A stretch of DNA of 64,000 bases from Nageia nagi (GCA_050084985.1 JBITNC010000001.1:22940001-23004000); one strand, 5' to 3'. Numbered from the stretch's first letter, positions 42,910 to 54,800 are shown. Made by a program: numbers and translations. The notes: generated by a model from the letters alone, not told the origin.

Positions 42910-43700
42910 ATGGATCAGCTAGCAAATTCTTTTATTTATAATAATGGTCACCCTTTGGTCATTACTACTAACTCCTCTGCTATACCTAAAGCAACATAAG
43001 CTCATGAGTAAATTGATAATTTCAATATTAAATTTGAGATAATATGGAAGTATATTCTAGTAAGGACTAGACCAACAAGTGCACAAGCTTTGGTATATTA
43101 TAGGAAGGCTTTTCTCCAAGAACTTAATATGCTCATTGTTATGTTAGGAGATACCTTCCCATATGTTTTCCAGATAATAAAACTTTTGAGCATACCTTGG
43201 TATCCTCTAGAAAAATGTAGCCTAGAGCTATTTTGCCATTATTTCCTTATTTACCTTCTACACAAGTCCCTAAAATTGCTCATCCTATAGTTTTAGCCTT
43301 ACCATCTCCTCTCAAGCCTATTATTTAGAATAAGATGCCAACATTACCTACTTTTACATCCACTAGTGCTAATACTAATTCCAAATCTCAATAAGAGGAA
43401 AGGATAAAGCAATTGGAGACAACTATTAGGAATATTACCAATAAGCTCACTTTGCAAGAAAGGTAGAATCAAAGTTTTAATTACAAAAGATATGAATATT
43501 AGTCTCAACCTAGATTCTAACCCAAAATGAATTAGTCAGAATAATCAAGTGCCCCTAAAATAATTAAAAATGCTATTATGATGAGTTCTATAGAAAGTGT
43601 TGCTTAGGCATTACAGAATGGTGTTCTCCATGTTTAGCTCTTCATTTTCCAAACTCATATGTGATTTATCAACATTAATCTTTGGGATAACATTCAGACC
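42910..43700 (+). pseudogene. gypsy-2 gag, broken
   Basis: A likely start at 42910 gives 'MDQLANSFIYNNGHPLVITT', then stops, then 'ALVYYRKAFLQELNMLIVML' (43080-43140). The C-terminal part has a Gln/Lys-rich helical stretch ('KQLETTIRNITNKL', about 43400-43450) and a worn knuckle 'WCSPCLALHFPNSY' (about 43617-43660). That is CX2CX4HX4 with the last Cys changed to Tyr. The knuckle's position just before protease supports the call; the capsid part is poorly conserved. Confidence 0.6.
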
Positions 43701-44176
43701 AAATGGTGGAACCTACATTAGATCCTATTGCTGATCTCACCATGGTAAATGTTTAGCTTTCAAGATATGCTAGAGAATAATTAAACTATGTTCAAACTAG
43801 AGCTTCTTCTTTAATGGGTCCATAGCAACCCCTAGTTACTTAGCAAAATCTACCATCTATTATAGTACTACTTGAACATAAGAAAGCTATGGCTCCCTTA
43901 GCCCAACCTCAAAATCAACAAGATCAATTCCCAGTACATCCAGGAAATGTTTCTCAAAATCTAGGTACTAATATTCTTGCTCACAAATTTTGCTATAGTC
44001 ATAAAATAATTTTAAAGAAACAGAGATCTAATACTTTGAGGTATCATTTTATTATAGATTATCATAAAGAAAATTCTATTTAATAATTTAGAATACATCA
44101 ACAAACAAAATCAAGTAAGTTTATCCCATATGCTCCATATAATATTATAGAAGAACTAAAGAAAACTCATTTTAAG

Positions 44177-44818
44177 ATGACTATCTTTGATGCATTAAAG
44201 ATACTAGGTCAATTAGATCTTTTGCAAGAGGCCTTGAAATTAAGAAATAGTAAGAAGAGGGTAAATGAAGGAAATGTTATCTTTACAATATCTAATGATA
44301 TCCCTCTAGCTCTCATAGGTATAAAAAGACCCCCACCATTATATCTATCCTTAAGATTAGAAGTTTGGGTAGTAAAGAGCTATATGATAGATACTAGAGC
44401 TACAATAATTATGATTCTTAAAGCTATTGAAAATGAAATGAAGTATATATTACAAGATGTGTTGATGGTTTTATACAATTGGATTTTTCCTCTATAGATA
44501 TCATTGGTAGTGTTAAAGGGGTCCTAATAACTTTAAATGCATTCCCTAACATTTATGTTTGTCATTCAAGATATCATTGTGGTTGATCCTTCACCTCTGT
44601 TTGGAATGTGTCTATCTAGAGAATTCATTACTAAATTGGAAGGATACTTAGCTTTAGACTATAGTCATTTTTTACTTCCCTTCCAAGACAAACAAGTAAA
44701 AATTCTATATGAGGGCACCAAAAGTGTTCACTTGAAGAAGATCATAGAAAAAAACTATTTGAATGGCCCTCAACCCATGGAAGTATTTGAAAGGATTCAC
44801 TTAGAGAATCACTCCTAA
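44177..44818 (+). pseudogene. gypsy-2 protease, active-site Gly lost
   Basis: 'VWVVKSYMIDTRATIIMILK' (about 44370-44430) corresponds to the retropepsin active site DTGA(T/S), with Gly changed to Arg by a single G-to-A. After a frame change the C-terminal half, open at 44537-44818, reads 'IIVVDPSPLFGMCLSREFIT' and 'KLEGYLALDYSHFLLPF'. This is the conserved VxDxPPxFGMLLSRxF..KL.G block of Tat-like gypsy proteases. It would cut the polyprotein; this copy is inactive. Confidence 0.8.
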
Positions 44819-44910
44819 AAACTAAATTTATTTTAGCAAATGATTTAAATTATCAATTCATAGATGCTTGCATGGGTGAATATTATTTATATGAAGATGT
44901 ATAACCAATC

Positions 44911-45310
44911 TTGATCATAGCTGAAAAAGAACATGAGATATGGACAATGTACTTTGATGGATCCAGATGTAAGCATAGATGTAGAGTTGGAATTGTATTC
45001 AAATCTTTGAAAGGATATATGAAAAGATTCTCCTTTAGATTCATAAGGTTTTGTACAAATAATGTTGCTGAATATGAAGCCCTTTATTTAGGGTTATCTA
45101 AAGTGATCAATATAGGTATTAAATACTTAATTATCCATGGTGATTCAAAATTGGTCATAAAGCAAATTAAAAACTAGATTAGTTCAAAATATCACTATAT
45201 AAAGACCTATGGGAATAGAGTTTGGGATTTATTAGTCATTCTTAGCTATTTGTTTTATATATATTCCTAGAAGGTACAACCAAATAGCTAATGCACTTGC
45301 TAGAAAAGGG
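44911..45310 (+). pseudogene. gypsy-2 first RNase H (RVT_3/archaeal-like type), ahead of reverse transcriptase
   Basis: An open frame of 88 codons, 'EIWTMYFDGSRCKHRCRVGI', 'FCTNNVAEYEALYLGLSKVI' and 'YLIIHGDSKLVIKQIKN', has the D...E...D residues of the RVT_3 (archaeal-like) RNase H fold: FDGS, AEYEAL and GDSKL. After the stop, decayed matches to the fourth block (N..AD.LA) continue to about 45310. In known Tat-lineage elements such a domain lies after the element's own RNase H. Here it lies between protease and reverse transcriptase. The same order is seen at 55540-56340 on the other strand. Confidence 0.82.
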
Positions 45311-45779
45311 GCATGTTATAATCTTGTTCATTATAAAAGAGGAGCTCTTAGAGTCAAAGTTCAACGTAGACCTTTAGTACGTATTGCTACAAATTTTTGG
45401 TAAGTATTTAATTTCAATGAGCATATTATGAACTTCCTTTTGAATGAAGTAGTAGCCCATATTTTTGGTATTCTAAAATTATCTAACTATTTCTATGAAT
45501 CAAATGTTATCTAACTTAGAAATAATAATATACCAAAAGGAATACTCTTTTTGACAGACTATTTGATTCAAAAGATGTCTAGAAAGCTAAAGCCTTGGCT
45601 AACTAAAAGGAGAGTTATATTGATCTAGAAAGAGAACCTAAAAAGCATATAAAGGTAGGCTCAAAGTGTTTTCATGAAGAAAAAGCTATTATGTCTCAAA
45701 TCTATCATGAGGTCTCAAAAGCAATTGCTTAGACTTATGATGATTTGAAGACATATGATAAAAGTGTCATCCAGTACAT
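45311..45779 (+). other. gypsy-2 linker to reverse transcriptase
   Basis: No motif recognised; presumed part of pol. Confidence 0.35.
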
Positions 45780-46600
45780 AATTGAGCTTGAACCAGATCC
45801 CAAATCATACAAGCAAAAATAAAGGTTAGTATACCTAAAAATAAAATAAGCTATAAAATAAGAATTGATTAAGCTACTTGATTTAAAAATTATTTATCCT
45901 ATCAAGCCTTTTTCTTAGGTTGTAAATTTGGTTCCTATTAGAAAGAAAAGTGAAGAAATAAGATTCTATGTTGATTTTAGAAATTTGAACCAAGTGTCTC
46001 TTAAAGATAATTATCCTCTCCTACCTATGGAATAGATCTTGCATATAGTAGCTAGATATTGCTATTTTTCAATTATTGATGGCTACTTATTATTTTACTA
46101 GATTTGGATGAAAGATGAAAATCAATATGAAACTACATTTACAATCAAATGGGGGACATTTGCCTTTCAAAGAATGTCTTTTGGTATTTCTAATGCTAGA
46201 GATAATTTTCAAAGAGCCATGGATCATGTATTTGGTGAATTAATAAGATTATCTTAGTCTATCTAGATTATATTACTATACTCTCTAAAAGTAAAAAGGA
46301 TCATTTGGAACATCTCAGACAAGTTTTCCAAAAATGCATGAAATTTGGTATTTTAATTAATCAAAAAAATTTATTTTTATGGTTAACTAAGAAAAATTAC
46401 TTGGCCACATTTTCTTATGCGGAAGGATTAGCAATTGACTTAACAAGAGTGAAAGCTATTAAAGCCTCACCACTCCCTTCCAACAAGAAAGCTTTGCAAT
46501 CATTCCTTGGTCAAATAAATTTTGGTAGAAAATTTATTAATGATTTTTTAGAAATTATATCTCCAATCACTTTAATGCTAAAGAAAGATTCTATATTCTC
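45780..46600 (+). pseudogene. gypsy-2 reverse transcriptase, catalytic Asp lost
   Basis: Motifs in order: 'EEIRFYVDFRNLNQVSLKDN' (about 45950-46010, first fingers block), 'FSIIDGYLLFY' (first catalytic Asp in LLDG/IIDG), 'TTFTIKWGTFAFQRMSFGIS' (about 46130-46190) and 'NFQRAMDHVFGELI'. Then, one frame over, 'KIILVYLDYITILSKSKKDH', where YLDD has become YLDY (G to T). 'SYAEGLAIDLTRVKAIKASP' closes the domain. The gypsy type is clear. Several stops are at Gln/Trp codons. Confidence 0.88.
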
Positions 46601-46661
46601 TTAGTCAATTGATGCAAAACTAACTTTAAAAAAAATTAAAAAGGCTATAATAGAAGCTCCT

Positions 46662-47090
46662 ATGCTTAAAAATCTTGATATGTCAAAAGATTCCATCATG
46701 TATACAAATGGAGCAAAAATAAGTCTTATTGCAATTCTAACATACAAAGATGATAATAAAAAAGAATATCTAATTGCCTTTCATAGCCAAACACTACATC
46801 AACACCAGAAAAGGTACTCATTTATTGAAAAGCAAGTGTTTTCTATAATGAAAGGATTTAAAAATTTCAATCATTATTTCTCCCACAATAGAATAATTGT
46901 ACTTACTATCCATCTAGATGTAAGAAATTATGTTATACAAGGAGACTTAGGTGAAGGAAAGGTTGGCTGGATTACTAAAATAATTGAATATAATATAGAA
47001 ATTAAGCTAACCAAGCTGATTAGAGGTAGGGATCTATGTGAAAATATATATGAAGATTCACATATGATTGATATCATAGAGGAAGAATAG
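46662..47090 (+). pseudogene. gypsy-2 second (native) RNase H
   Basis: An open 142-codon stretch: 'LDMSKDSIMYTNGAKISLIA', 'YLIAFHSQTLHQHQKRYSFI', 'EKQVFSIMKGFKNFNHYFSH' and 'WITKIIEYNIEIKLTKLIRG'. This is the ordinary RNase H of gypsy elements (SKDFxLYTDAS, Y..IEKExxA). The first catalytic Asp is Asn here (YTNGA, one G-to-A). It directly follows reverse transcriptase, so gypsy-2 carries two RNase H domains. Confidence 0.85.
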
Positions 47091-47208
47091 TAACTAAATA
47101 AAGAAAGTGATTGGATTAAGCAAGTTATTTTTTACTTTCAAATTGGTAAATATCCCAAATCTCTAAACAAATTTCAGAAGGAGATTCAAGCTACATGCCT
47201 TAAAGTTT

Positions 47209-48115
47209 GTGATGATAGATGACCATCTATATAGAAAAAAAATTGATCAAACCCTATTAAGATGTATGACTCATGATGAATCCAAGAGAATATTACATGA
47301 ATTTAATTATGAATTCTCTGGTGCGCATTATAGTGGACCAACTATAGTAGCAAAAATTTTACAAGCTAGGTATTATTGGCCTACCATATTTCAAGATTCA
47401 TTCAAGATTGCCTAAGACTATGATAAATGTTATAGATTTATGGAAAAAAGAAGATAAGTTGCTATGCCTCTTAAACCTATGATAGTTGAAGAACCCTTTA
47501 AATAATGGGGCATGGACTTCATTGGTGTTATAAATCCAAATTCCTTAGCAAAACATAAGTTTATTCTAACTACAATATACTATTTTATTAGATGGTTAGG
47601 AGTAATGCCATGTAAGAATGCAGATCAAAAAGTGATGATAAAAATGATCAAAAGGATAATCACTCGATTTGGAATCCCATAGAATATTGTCTTAGATAAT
47701 AGCTCAAAATTTATTGGAGGTGACTTGTCAAACTTTATTATTGAATATGGGATATACTAGTTATTTTTTTCAAATTATTATCTATAAGGTAATGGGTTAG
47801 CTGAATCAACTAATAAGAACCTAACCTAGATCATCAAAAGAATAATTGAAAGGAATCCCAAATAGTGGCATACACAACTAGAATATGCATTATGTGTAGA
47901 TAGAATCAAAAATCAAAACATCCCTATATGCACTAGTATATGGTAAAAGACCTATGTTGCCAATACACATTGATTTACCAATATTAAAAATCCTACAAGA
48001 TACAAAGGACCATCACTTAGAGCCACTACAATCAAGGTATAATTAGCTCCTAAAATTGGAGGAAGACCTAGCACATCATCAAGAAATGGTTTGATAAGAA
48101 AAATTCTTCTTGGGT
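47209..48115 (+). pseudogene. gypsy-2 integrase, D-D-E kept but interrupted
   Basis: 'LHEFNYEFSGAHYSGPTIVA' and 'YYWPTIFQDSFKIA' form the H-H-C-C zinc domain; the first Cys pair is worn, with 'DYDKCYRFMEKRR' at its end. The core has 'WGMDFIGVINPNS', 'FGIP-stop-NIVLDNSSKF' and 'GNGLAESTNKNL', so Asp, Asp and Glu are all still present. Five or more stops interrupt it, nearly all at Gln or Trp positions ('EEPFK-stop-WGMDF' for QWGMDF). Confidence 0.87.
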
Positions 48116-48872
48116 GAAGTTTGAACTAGGTAATATTGTCCTCAAGTGGGTGAAAAGAGATCAAAACCAAGGAGACACCAAACATTTGACTCTCTATGGA
48201 GAAATCCTTATATCATCACTTAAGCCATGCAAAGTAATGCATTCAAGTTACAAGACATCATTGGGTCCTAGGAATTACATATTCCTATTAATAGGATCTA
48301 TTTGAAGCATTATTGGGTGATAGGGTGATCTTGTAACACCCACTAAAAACTATATAGTGTATATATTTTGAAAACAAAGTGTGTTTTAAGGCTTCTACAT
48401 CTTCTAGATATAGCTTCCAAGAAATAGGTAGCTATTAATGCTCAGTATTAATTTAGCATGATCTAGAGTTAATGTCTATATGTTGTTAAGCTACCAATTG
48501 AATAGGATAGCATTTAAGAAATGGTTTCTTTAGATTTCTCAAACCATCATATGGGTACCCTAATTTAAATTTGGTACACTCAATACCCACTCATCCAACT
48601 TGTGGTAGCCTAGTATGTATGATGCATGGATGTCAATATCGTAAACATTAGTTTTCATTAATAGAAGTATCAAAAACCTTGGATGAATAAAACATTCCAC
48701 ATACCCTTTGACTCAACATAGCCATTTTTGAGCATACCAATTTCTAGAATGACCAGAGCTTATAGTTTGTAGAGCTGAGTTGAGAAAGGAGATATAGAAT
48801 TGTAGGACCTTATAGACTATAGATTACAATTCTCAAATGTAAACTAAAGGTTCTAAAAAGAGTGCTAACACC
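48116..48872 (+). other. gypsy-2 spacer between pol and the 3' frame
   Basis: After integrase the text loses coding character; no splice sites or motifs stand out. Confidence 0.4.
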
Positions 48873-51800
48873 ATGGTGACTTCCAAATCATTAACTCTAG
48901 TTGAAATAGAGTAAGTTGATGTGAATCTAATAGTAATGCAAGAGGAATACCTTGAGAACACTCCAAGGGTGAACTAGACTGAGATGGGGGTGATAAATTA
49001 TATTGATACATGGAGAGCTGACCCCAATCACATCCTTATACAACATATAAGTCCTAAAGTTTCTAAAAAAGGGAAATCATTATCATAATAAAAGAGACAC
49101 ATCATGATTGACAAGGGCCTAGCCTATTATGTGCCTTATGAACCATCACTTACCTCGAGCTATTGTATTCAATGGCACATAGGCATAACCAATAGGGTTA
49201 TCAAATATAGATGTTCATGGACCAAGACTAGGGAGAAGAGTTGAAACCAAAATTTGAAGTAATATTGGACTACCCCCTTGATTTTTTTCTTCAAGCATTT
49301 TTTGTTCCAATTGATTAGACTTTCCTTGTGAAGAAGCAATTTGATTTAAAAAGAAAGAAGAATGATTTCTATAGTAATGAAGATGATATGATAAACTAGA
49401 TTCATGAGAGATATCATGAAACAAAACCACATAGCTCTAGTCAAGATATGACATTGCTCTATTTGAAAATAAGAAGGATAGAGAGGTGTTATAGACACTA
49501 GTAGTCATCCTTGGGAAGAAAACCCAAATAGAAGTATATGAAGCCATGGTGTATATGGCTTATAATATCATAGAGTCACATGCCTTCTATGACTTTCTAA
49601 CTTTTGTTTCTAATGAGATAAAGAGATGTATTTTAAAAATTGAAAAGATTTTGGACACTCTTTTTATCTCTAGTGGCTCTTAGCCCATCAAAATCTTAAC
49701 AAACTTGTAGAGGTAAGGCTACCAATTGAGCCAATGAATCTAAGTACTGGACTAGTACCAATTCATTTGATAGTGCTAGTTTTGAGCAAGTTGCATGGAT
49801 TGTATTATGAGTTCATGGAAAACTTCTATGCAATAATAGTGTAGATGTTGATAGGAAGAATCCCTATCAGATTACACAAGAGCACTATGTAGAAGCTATA
49901 AGGAGGAAACAAAATTGATGATTGGTACTTTCTCAAAGATTGCATCATAATTATGAGGTATGGGTATTTTGAAAAACCTTTTTTCTTGCCTATGTATGTA
50001 ACCACTTAGCTATATTCCATAGATATGGGAAGATAGATATGTGCCATTGAGACCAAGTATGGGTCTAGGGGTAGTTTCAAATCTATTGTAGATATACCAA
50101 CTTCTATTGAAAATTTCACTCTTTTAGAAGTAGGTTGTAAAGATAGTATAGCATAATTTATCATAAAAAATTTTAAACTAGATATCATAGGAGCCCCTAG
50201 GATGTATGATCCTTTAGGAGAGACGACATAAATAATAAGGTCAAGTAAGAAACACCCAGTCTTTGCCCATGAGTGTAAACCTCATATAGAATATTTTGTA
50301 AATAAAATTGAGCAAGAAGCAAAAATGTACACTAAATGGGGATTTACACCATTAAAAAAGGCTTGGACAACCCTTGAGGGGATAAATAAATATAGTAATT
50401 GGTAAAATAAGTAGTAAGACTTTGCTCTTGACCCAAATGTCCTCACCTAATTAATAGATTTGGGTTGGCACTCTAATAAAATTCATTATTTCACAAAATT
50501 TAGATTTGAACATATAACAAAGATTCATCATATTGAAAATAAATTATTTGAAAAATTTAAATATGATAAATTTTAGAAGGAAAAATATTCTAAAGATTGT
50601 TTGCCAGAATTTGGCTAACCTCTTTCTCCTAAATTTTAAGGGAAATTAGTTACAAGAGTGAAATAAATAGAGGTTAGATAACCATCAAGCTTGTAAGAGC
50701 CTACAAAAAAGGGAGAATAAAATCCCTTAGATTATATTACTACTTCCTATAAGTCTTCTCTAAAAAAGATAAGGAGATTTTAGACCCTTGCTCAAAAATA
50801 ACAAACCCTAAAGAAAGAGAAAAAATTGTTAAACAAACCCCACACCATAAAGCTTAGGTCATAGAGAACTACAACTATGCCTCCCAAAATCATAGAAGAA
50901 ACTTCAAGGGTTAGCAAAAGAGGTAGAAATATTTCACACAGAGGAATTGCAAGAGCCCCAAAGTATAGATACTAGTGCTCAAGAACAACTCTAAGAAAAT
51001 AAAGAAGTCCTAAAAGACAAAAAATCCCTAGAGAAGGGACACATGTGAATTCAACAAGGCAAGGGAAATATATTTGGATTGGTTAGATCTATAGTAGTTG
51101 CACCCAAAGGTAGATTTGGTGATGATGGTGATTATGATGATGATGATGAATCTGAAAGAAAAAGAGAATCAAATCCAATTGATAAAGATAATGATAAAGA
51201 TAATGTCATGGATGAAATAGAAATTCAACATGCTACACCTCAAAAATAGTTAGAACCAATTAAAAAGGTCATAGTGACCACTTTAGGTGTAAATAATCCT
51301 CACTATTCTTTAATTCTTATAGCATCTTAGGATAAGATTAAATCAATTTTTTCTACACCAATTGTAGAAACCATTAATTGAGCAACTTTTGTTAATAAAC
51401 CTCCTATGCTTCCTAAGCAACAGTTGAGAATTTTGAGTAAAGTAACCAAAATGAGAGATATGAGGATAGCACATATGTATTTAAAAGAAGGATAATTGGA
51501 TACTACTACCATGACTATAATTGATGTAAATATGCAAAGTGCTCTGGCAATTGACCAATCTAAGTTCCTTGTGAATACTTCAATGGTGGCTGATAAAAGT
51601 CTTTAAGTAATGGAGACTAAGATAGATAAATTGAATAAGGAAATTGTTCAATATAAAAAAGACTACTCCCTAAACACAAAATAGTGGTCAAGTTGTAGAA
51701 CAAAAACAAAGACTTGCTTCCAAAGCTTGATAAGCAAAGATTAAAATTTGATAAGAGCTTGACAAAAACAAAGGCTGAGTTAGACAATGCAAATCAAACT

Positions 51801-52650
51801 ATACAATATCTTAAAGCTCAAGCTATAGTTATAGATGGCCAAAAGGTCAAGCAAGTTGAGGCTAAGTTGCAAACTATTATAGCATATAACAAAGTATTAT
51901 TTGATGATAATTCAAAACTATTACTATTGATAAAGGGCTTTCAAAAATCCTTGGTGGAGCAAGTCAAAGATAGGATGGTGACCTTATCACATTTACATTT
52001 GTTATAAGAACAAACATTGTAATCCATAAAGTAGTTCAACATGCAAACCACTCTCCACTAGTTGGCTCTAGATATATCAAGATCAATTATTGAGAAAATT
52101 CAGAGTTGGTTGAGAGTCTTGACTAAGAAAGACATAACTACCATTACTCCCAAGCCAAGATAATCATATTTAAGGAGGATGTGGGATATAGGTTAACTAT
52201 AAGATTTGGTATTCAATATGGAAATTGGTAAATACCAGCTCATAATAGAGCTAGGATTTATTAACAAATTATTTAGTTATTTGATTGAAATGAAAGTTTT
52301 CAAATTATAAGAAGAATAGAATGTATAAGGTAGTGCTTCTAGTTGGGTAGCCAATACCATTCAATTTTTTGAATAGTATTTTTTTGAGAAGCAAATCTTA
52401 GATTTACAACAAATAAATGACCTTACTTAATAAGCAATCATAAGGTTCCTACATGCTGGTAAGCTAGAGAATGTTCTAATGGGTTTTAGAGTAGATACTA
52501 TAAAGATTCAAGCATCCCCTATTCTATCACAAGTTGATTATCATGACCTTAAATATTTGAATAAAAAGATGCACCCCTTCCTCCCAGTAGAACTGATTCC
52601 ACCACTTGAGATCCCTACCAAATATACATCTAAAAAGGCTATTAGAAGTA
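48873..52650 (+). pseudogene. gypsy-2 extra 3' open reading frame (novel), broken
   Basis: A start in excellent context (ACCATGG, ATG at 48873) begins 'MVTSKSLTLVEIE'. It stays readable with few stops through 'MGVINYIDTWRADPNHILIQ' and 'LAYYVPYEPSLTSSYCIQWH'. In other frames long globular-looking pieces follow: 'LPIEPMNLSTGLVPIHLIVL' (about 49715), 'DWYFLKDCIIIMRYGYFEKP' (about 49920), 'FAHECKPHIEYFVNKIEQEA' (about 50265) and 'HYFTKFRFEHITKIHHIENK' (about 50490). A Pro/Lys/Ser-rich and acidic hinge (51000-51240) precedes a coiled coil at 51714-52007 ('QRLKFDKSLTKTKAELDNAN'). No transmembrane segment or env-like feature was seen. Family unknown; it could be 1,000 residues or more. Confidence 0.55.
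51714..52007 (+). pseudogene. Coiled-coil segment of the gypsy-2 3' frame
   Basis: A 97-codon stretch still open, rich in Lys, Leu, Gln and Asn with heptad spacing: 'TIQYLKAQAIVIDGQKVKQV', 'EAKLQTIIAYNKVLFDDNSK' and 'QKSLVEQVKDRM'. Such a segment suggests oligomerisation. It lies near the C-terminal end of the extra frame, before the 3' LTR. Confidence 0.6.
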
Positions 52651-53044
52651 GTAAGTAACAAGTTCTATTCTGTAGTAGGTGGAGACCCCAAGAGTTGCCA
52701 AAAGATTGTATTCTTTCATAATTGCACTCTAGGTTGGGGTCACATACTATTATTCTTTTATTCATCCATTATTTTTAAAAAATTCTTTCTATTCCAACTC
52801 TCTTCATTTTAAAATTAAATTTGAGTCTTCTATTAGCCCTAAGACTAAATAATTTTAGGTGTTGTTAAGATCCAGCTATTGTATTTATGGATCCTTGTCT
52901 TTGATATTTTTGCCTTTGTAAATTTCTAGTCAAAGTTGATCAAGTGTTGTAATAATTCTTGAGGACCAACCTTAAGTTGTATTAATAGTTAAATGGGATA
53001 GGAACTATATCTATAAAATAATTATGTATAGAAAGAGAAAAGTA

Positions 53045-53305
53045 TAAGGAAATATCTAGGAATTATAAATATAATATCCGAGAATTATATATATAGTGTT
53101 CGAGAATTGTAAATAGAGTGTCTAAGAATTGTAAATACAGTGTCTGGGAGTTGTAAATATAGTGTTCAAGAGTTGTAAATATAGTGTTTAGGAGTTGTAA
53201 ATGTAATTTTTGAGAGTTGTAAATATAGTATTTGGGAGTAATTGTAAATAAAATTTCTTGGAGTTTTTGAAAATACATAGTCTAGGAGTTTTTGTAAATA
53301 TAAGT
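53045..53305. repeat. 22-bp minisatellite in the 3' LTR
   Basis: Counterpart of 40975-41215; about ten units of 'gtgttcgagaattgtaaata' type. Confidence 0.9.
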
Positions 53306-53344
53306 CCAAGTATGTCCAAGTAATCAGTGGGAAGTGCCCAAAAG

Positions 53345-53630
53345 TAAATAGAGCCCATAGATTTTAGGGGATGATGCCAAAAGTTTTGGCTAAAATCAAT
53401 GGGTACTAGAATAAGTAATGGTAGGTGATGATTCAAGAAGATCCCAAATAGAGGTCACCAATTTTGAGTGATGATGTCAAAAATTTTGGCTAAAATCAAT
53501 GGATCCTAGAATAAGTAATGATAGGTGATGATTCAAGAAGATCCCAAATAGAAGCCATCAATTTTGAATGATGATGTTAAAACTTTTGGCCAAAATCAAT
53601 AGGTACTAAGAAGAGCCAAATCATTAATAG
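53345..53630. repeat. 100-bp tandem repeat, three units, in the 3' LTR
   Basis: 'ttttggc(t/c)aaaatcaat' starts at 53384, 53484 and 53584. The 5' LTR has two such units, which accounts for the 100-bp length difference between the LTRs. Confidence 0.92.
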
Positions 53631-54708
53631 AAACCAAAAAAAAGAAATAAGACTCGCTAGGTTAAGGTAAGAGTACTAGATAAGATGTAACACCCAGGTC
53701 CACTTGATATTAAGTGTTTGACCCCAAGGGACTTGTTAACGTGTCAAATTCAACTCAATTTCACACAAAAGTGATAGTTTATTCTCAAAATAGGTTAATA
53801 TATTATTCAAAACCCTCCATTACTCTATTCATTTAGAACTATAGTATGGATCATCAATGGTTGCAGAGAAGTAGATAGCTATTGATAGAACATAGTGCTA
53901 GATTGTATTTATCAAATTATAGATGAGTACTTCTTCAATTAGCTATAGTAACATATTTAATCAACTATAGGGCCAAAGAAGTAGTATTTAATGACATGTT
54001 AGGAGGATTCTAGCTCAATGAATATGATTGTTCAGAAAATTTAGATTCCTAGATAGTGATATTGTTGGTACTTATTCATTATGTAATCTAACATAGTTGT
54101 AAAATTTATTGCAAATAGTTTTCTTCACTTATTTCAATCAAGATGAGTAATTGTGTATATTAATTATAGATAACAACCCACCAAGGTATGTAAATGTATA
54201 AATGGTAATTTGTTAAAAATCAAAGAGGTTGAGCATTCTAACAAATTTGTCGAGGTTTATGACATACTTTCATATATGATAATGCAATAGATAATGCTTT
54301 TCCCTTTTGTAAAAAGTGGCTATTTATTATTTTTGTATATGTTATGTATGAGAGGATGTCTTAAGTTATGGTTTTGTATTATGATTGTAATACCCCAAGG
54401 GTAAGATAGCTCACTATTCTTAATCTTGGTTATGGATTGATGTCTATGTTGCAATGCTTGAGATGTGAAGTTCTTGCTTTAGTTTCAATTCAATTTGTTA
54501 ATCTCTTTCCTGTAACTCTATACCTTTTATCTCTTTCTTATTACTTTTAACCTTCATAATAGATAAGGGCCAATCTATAACCTAAATATTGAGTAGAAAA
54601 CCAACACGAATGTATTCCACCACCTTCTACTCTTTCAAGGAACCTATTGTTATGGGAAATAGATAACACGACTAGACCAAACCCTTTAAGGTTACATTAT
54701 ACCTATCA

Positions 54709-54711
54709 ATA

Positions 54712-54785
<74 letters not shown>

Positions 54786-54800
54786 ATGTGTGTGTGTATG
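54709..54800. repeat. (TA)n-(TG)n compound microsatellite
   Basis: TA repeats to about 54727, then roughly 29 TG units to 54784, then an imperfect TG tail. It abuts the gypsy-2 3' LTR. Confidence 0.97.

Larger units (their letters stand above)
40616..54708 (+). mobile_element. gypsy-2: about 14.1-kb Ty3/gypsy element with extra RNase H and long 3' frame
   Basis: Two long LTRs (40616-42517, 52707-54708) enclose gag (42910-43700), protease (44350-44818), an RNase H-like domain (44911-45310), reverse transcriptase (45780-46600), a second RNase H (46662-47090), integrase (47209-48115) and an extra sense frame (48873 to about 52650). Integrase after RNase H makes it Ty3/gypsy. The protease tail and the extra RNase H point to the Tat/Ogre side of the family. 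Every domain has stops; several catalytic residues are lost. Element ends are set by LTR alignment; a target duplication cannot be read in the TA-rich flanks. Confidence 0.88.
52707..54708 (+). repeat. gypsy-2 3' LTR, about 2,002 bp
   Basis: Starts TGTATTCTTTCATAATTGCAC and ends about CTATCA. Exactly one 100-bp unit longer than the 5' LTR. Purine content just upstream is modest ('ggtggagacccc'), so the polypurine tract is worn. Confidence 0.88.

Noticed and set aside
48873-52650. Envelope-like gene of an Athila-type element
   Set aside because: The position fits, but I see no signal peptide, transmembrane segment or similarity. The C-terminal part is a coiled coil, so env is not supported.
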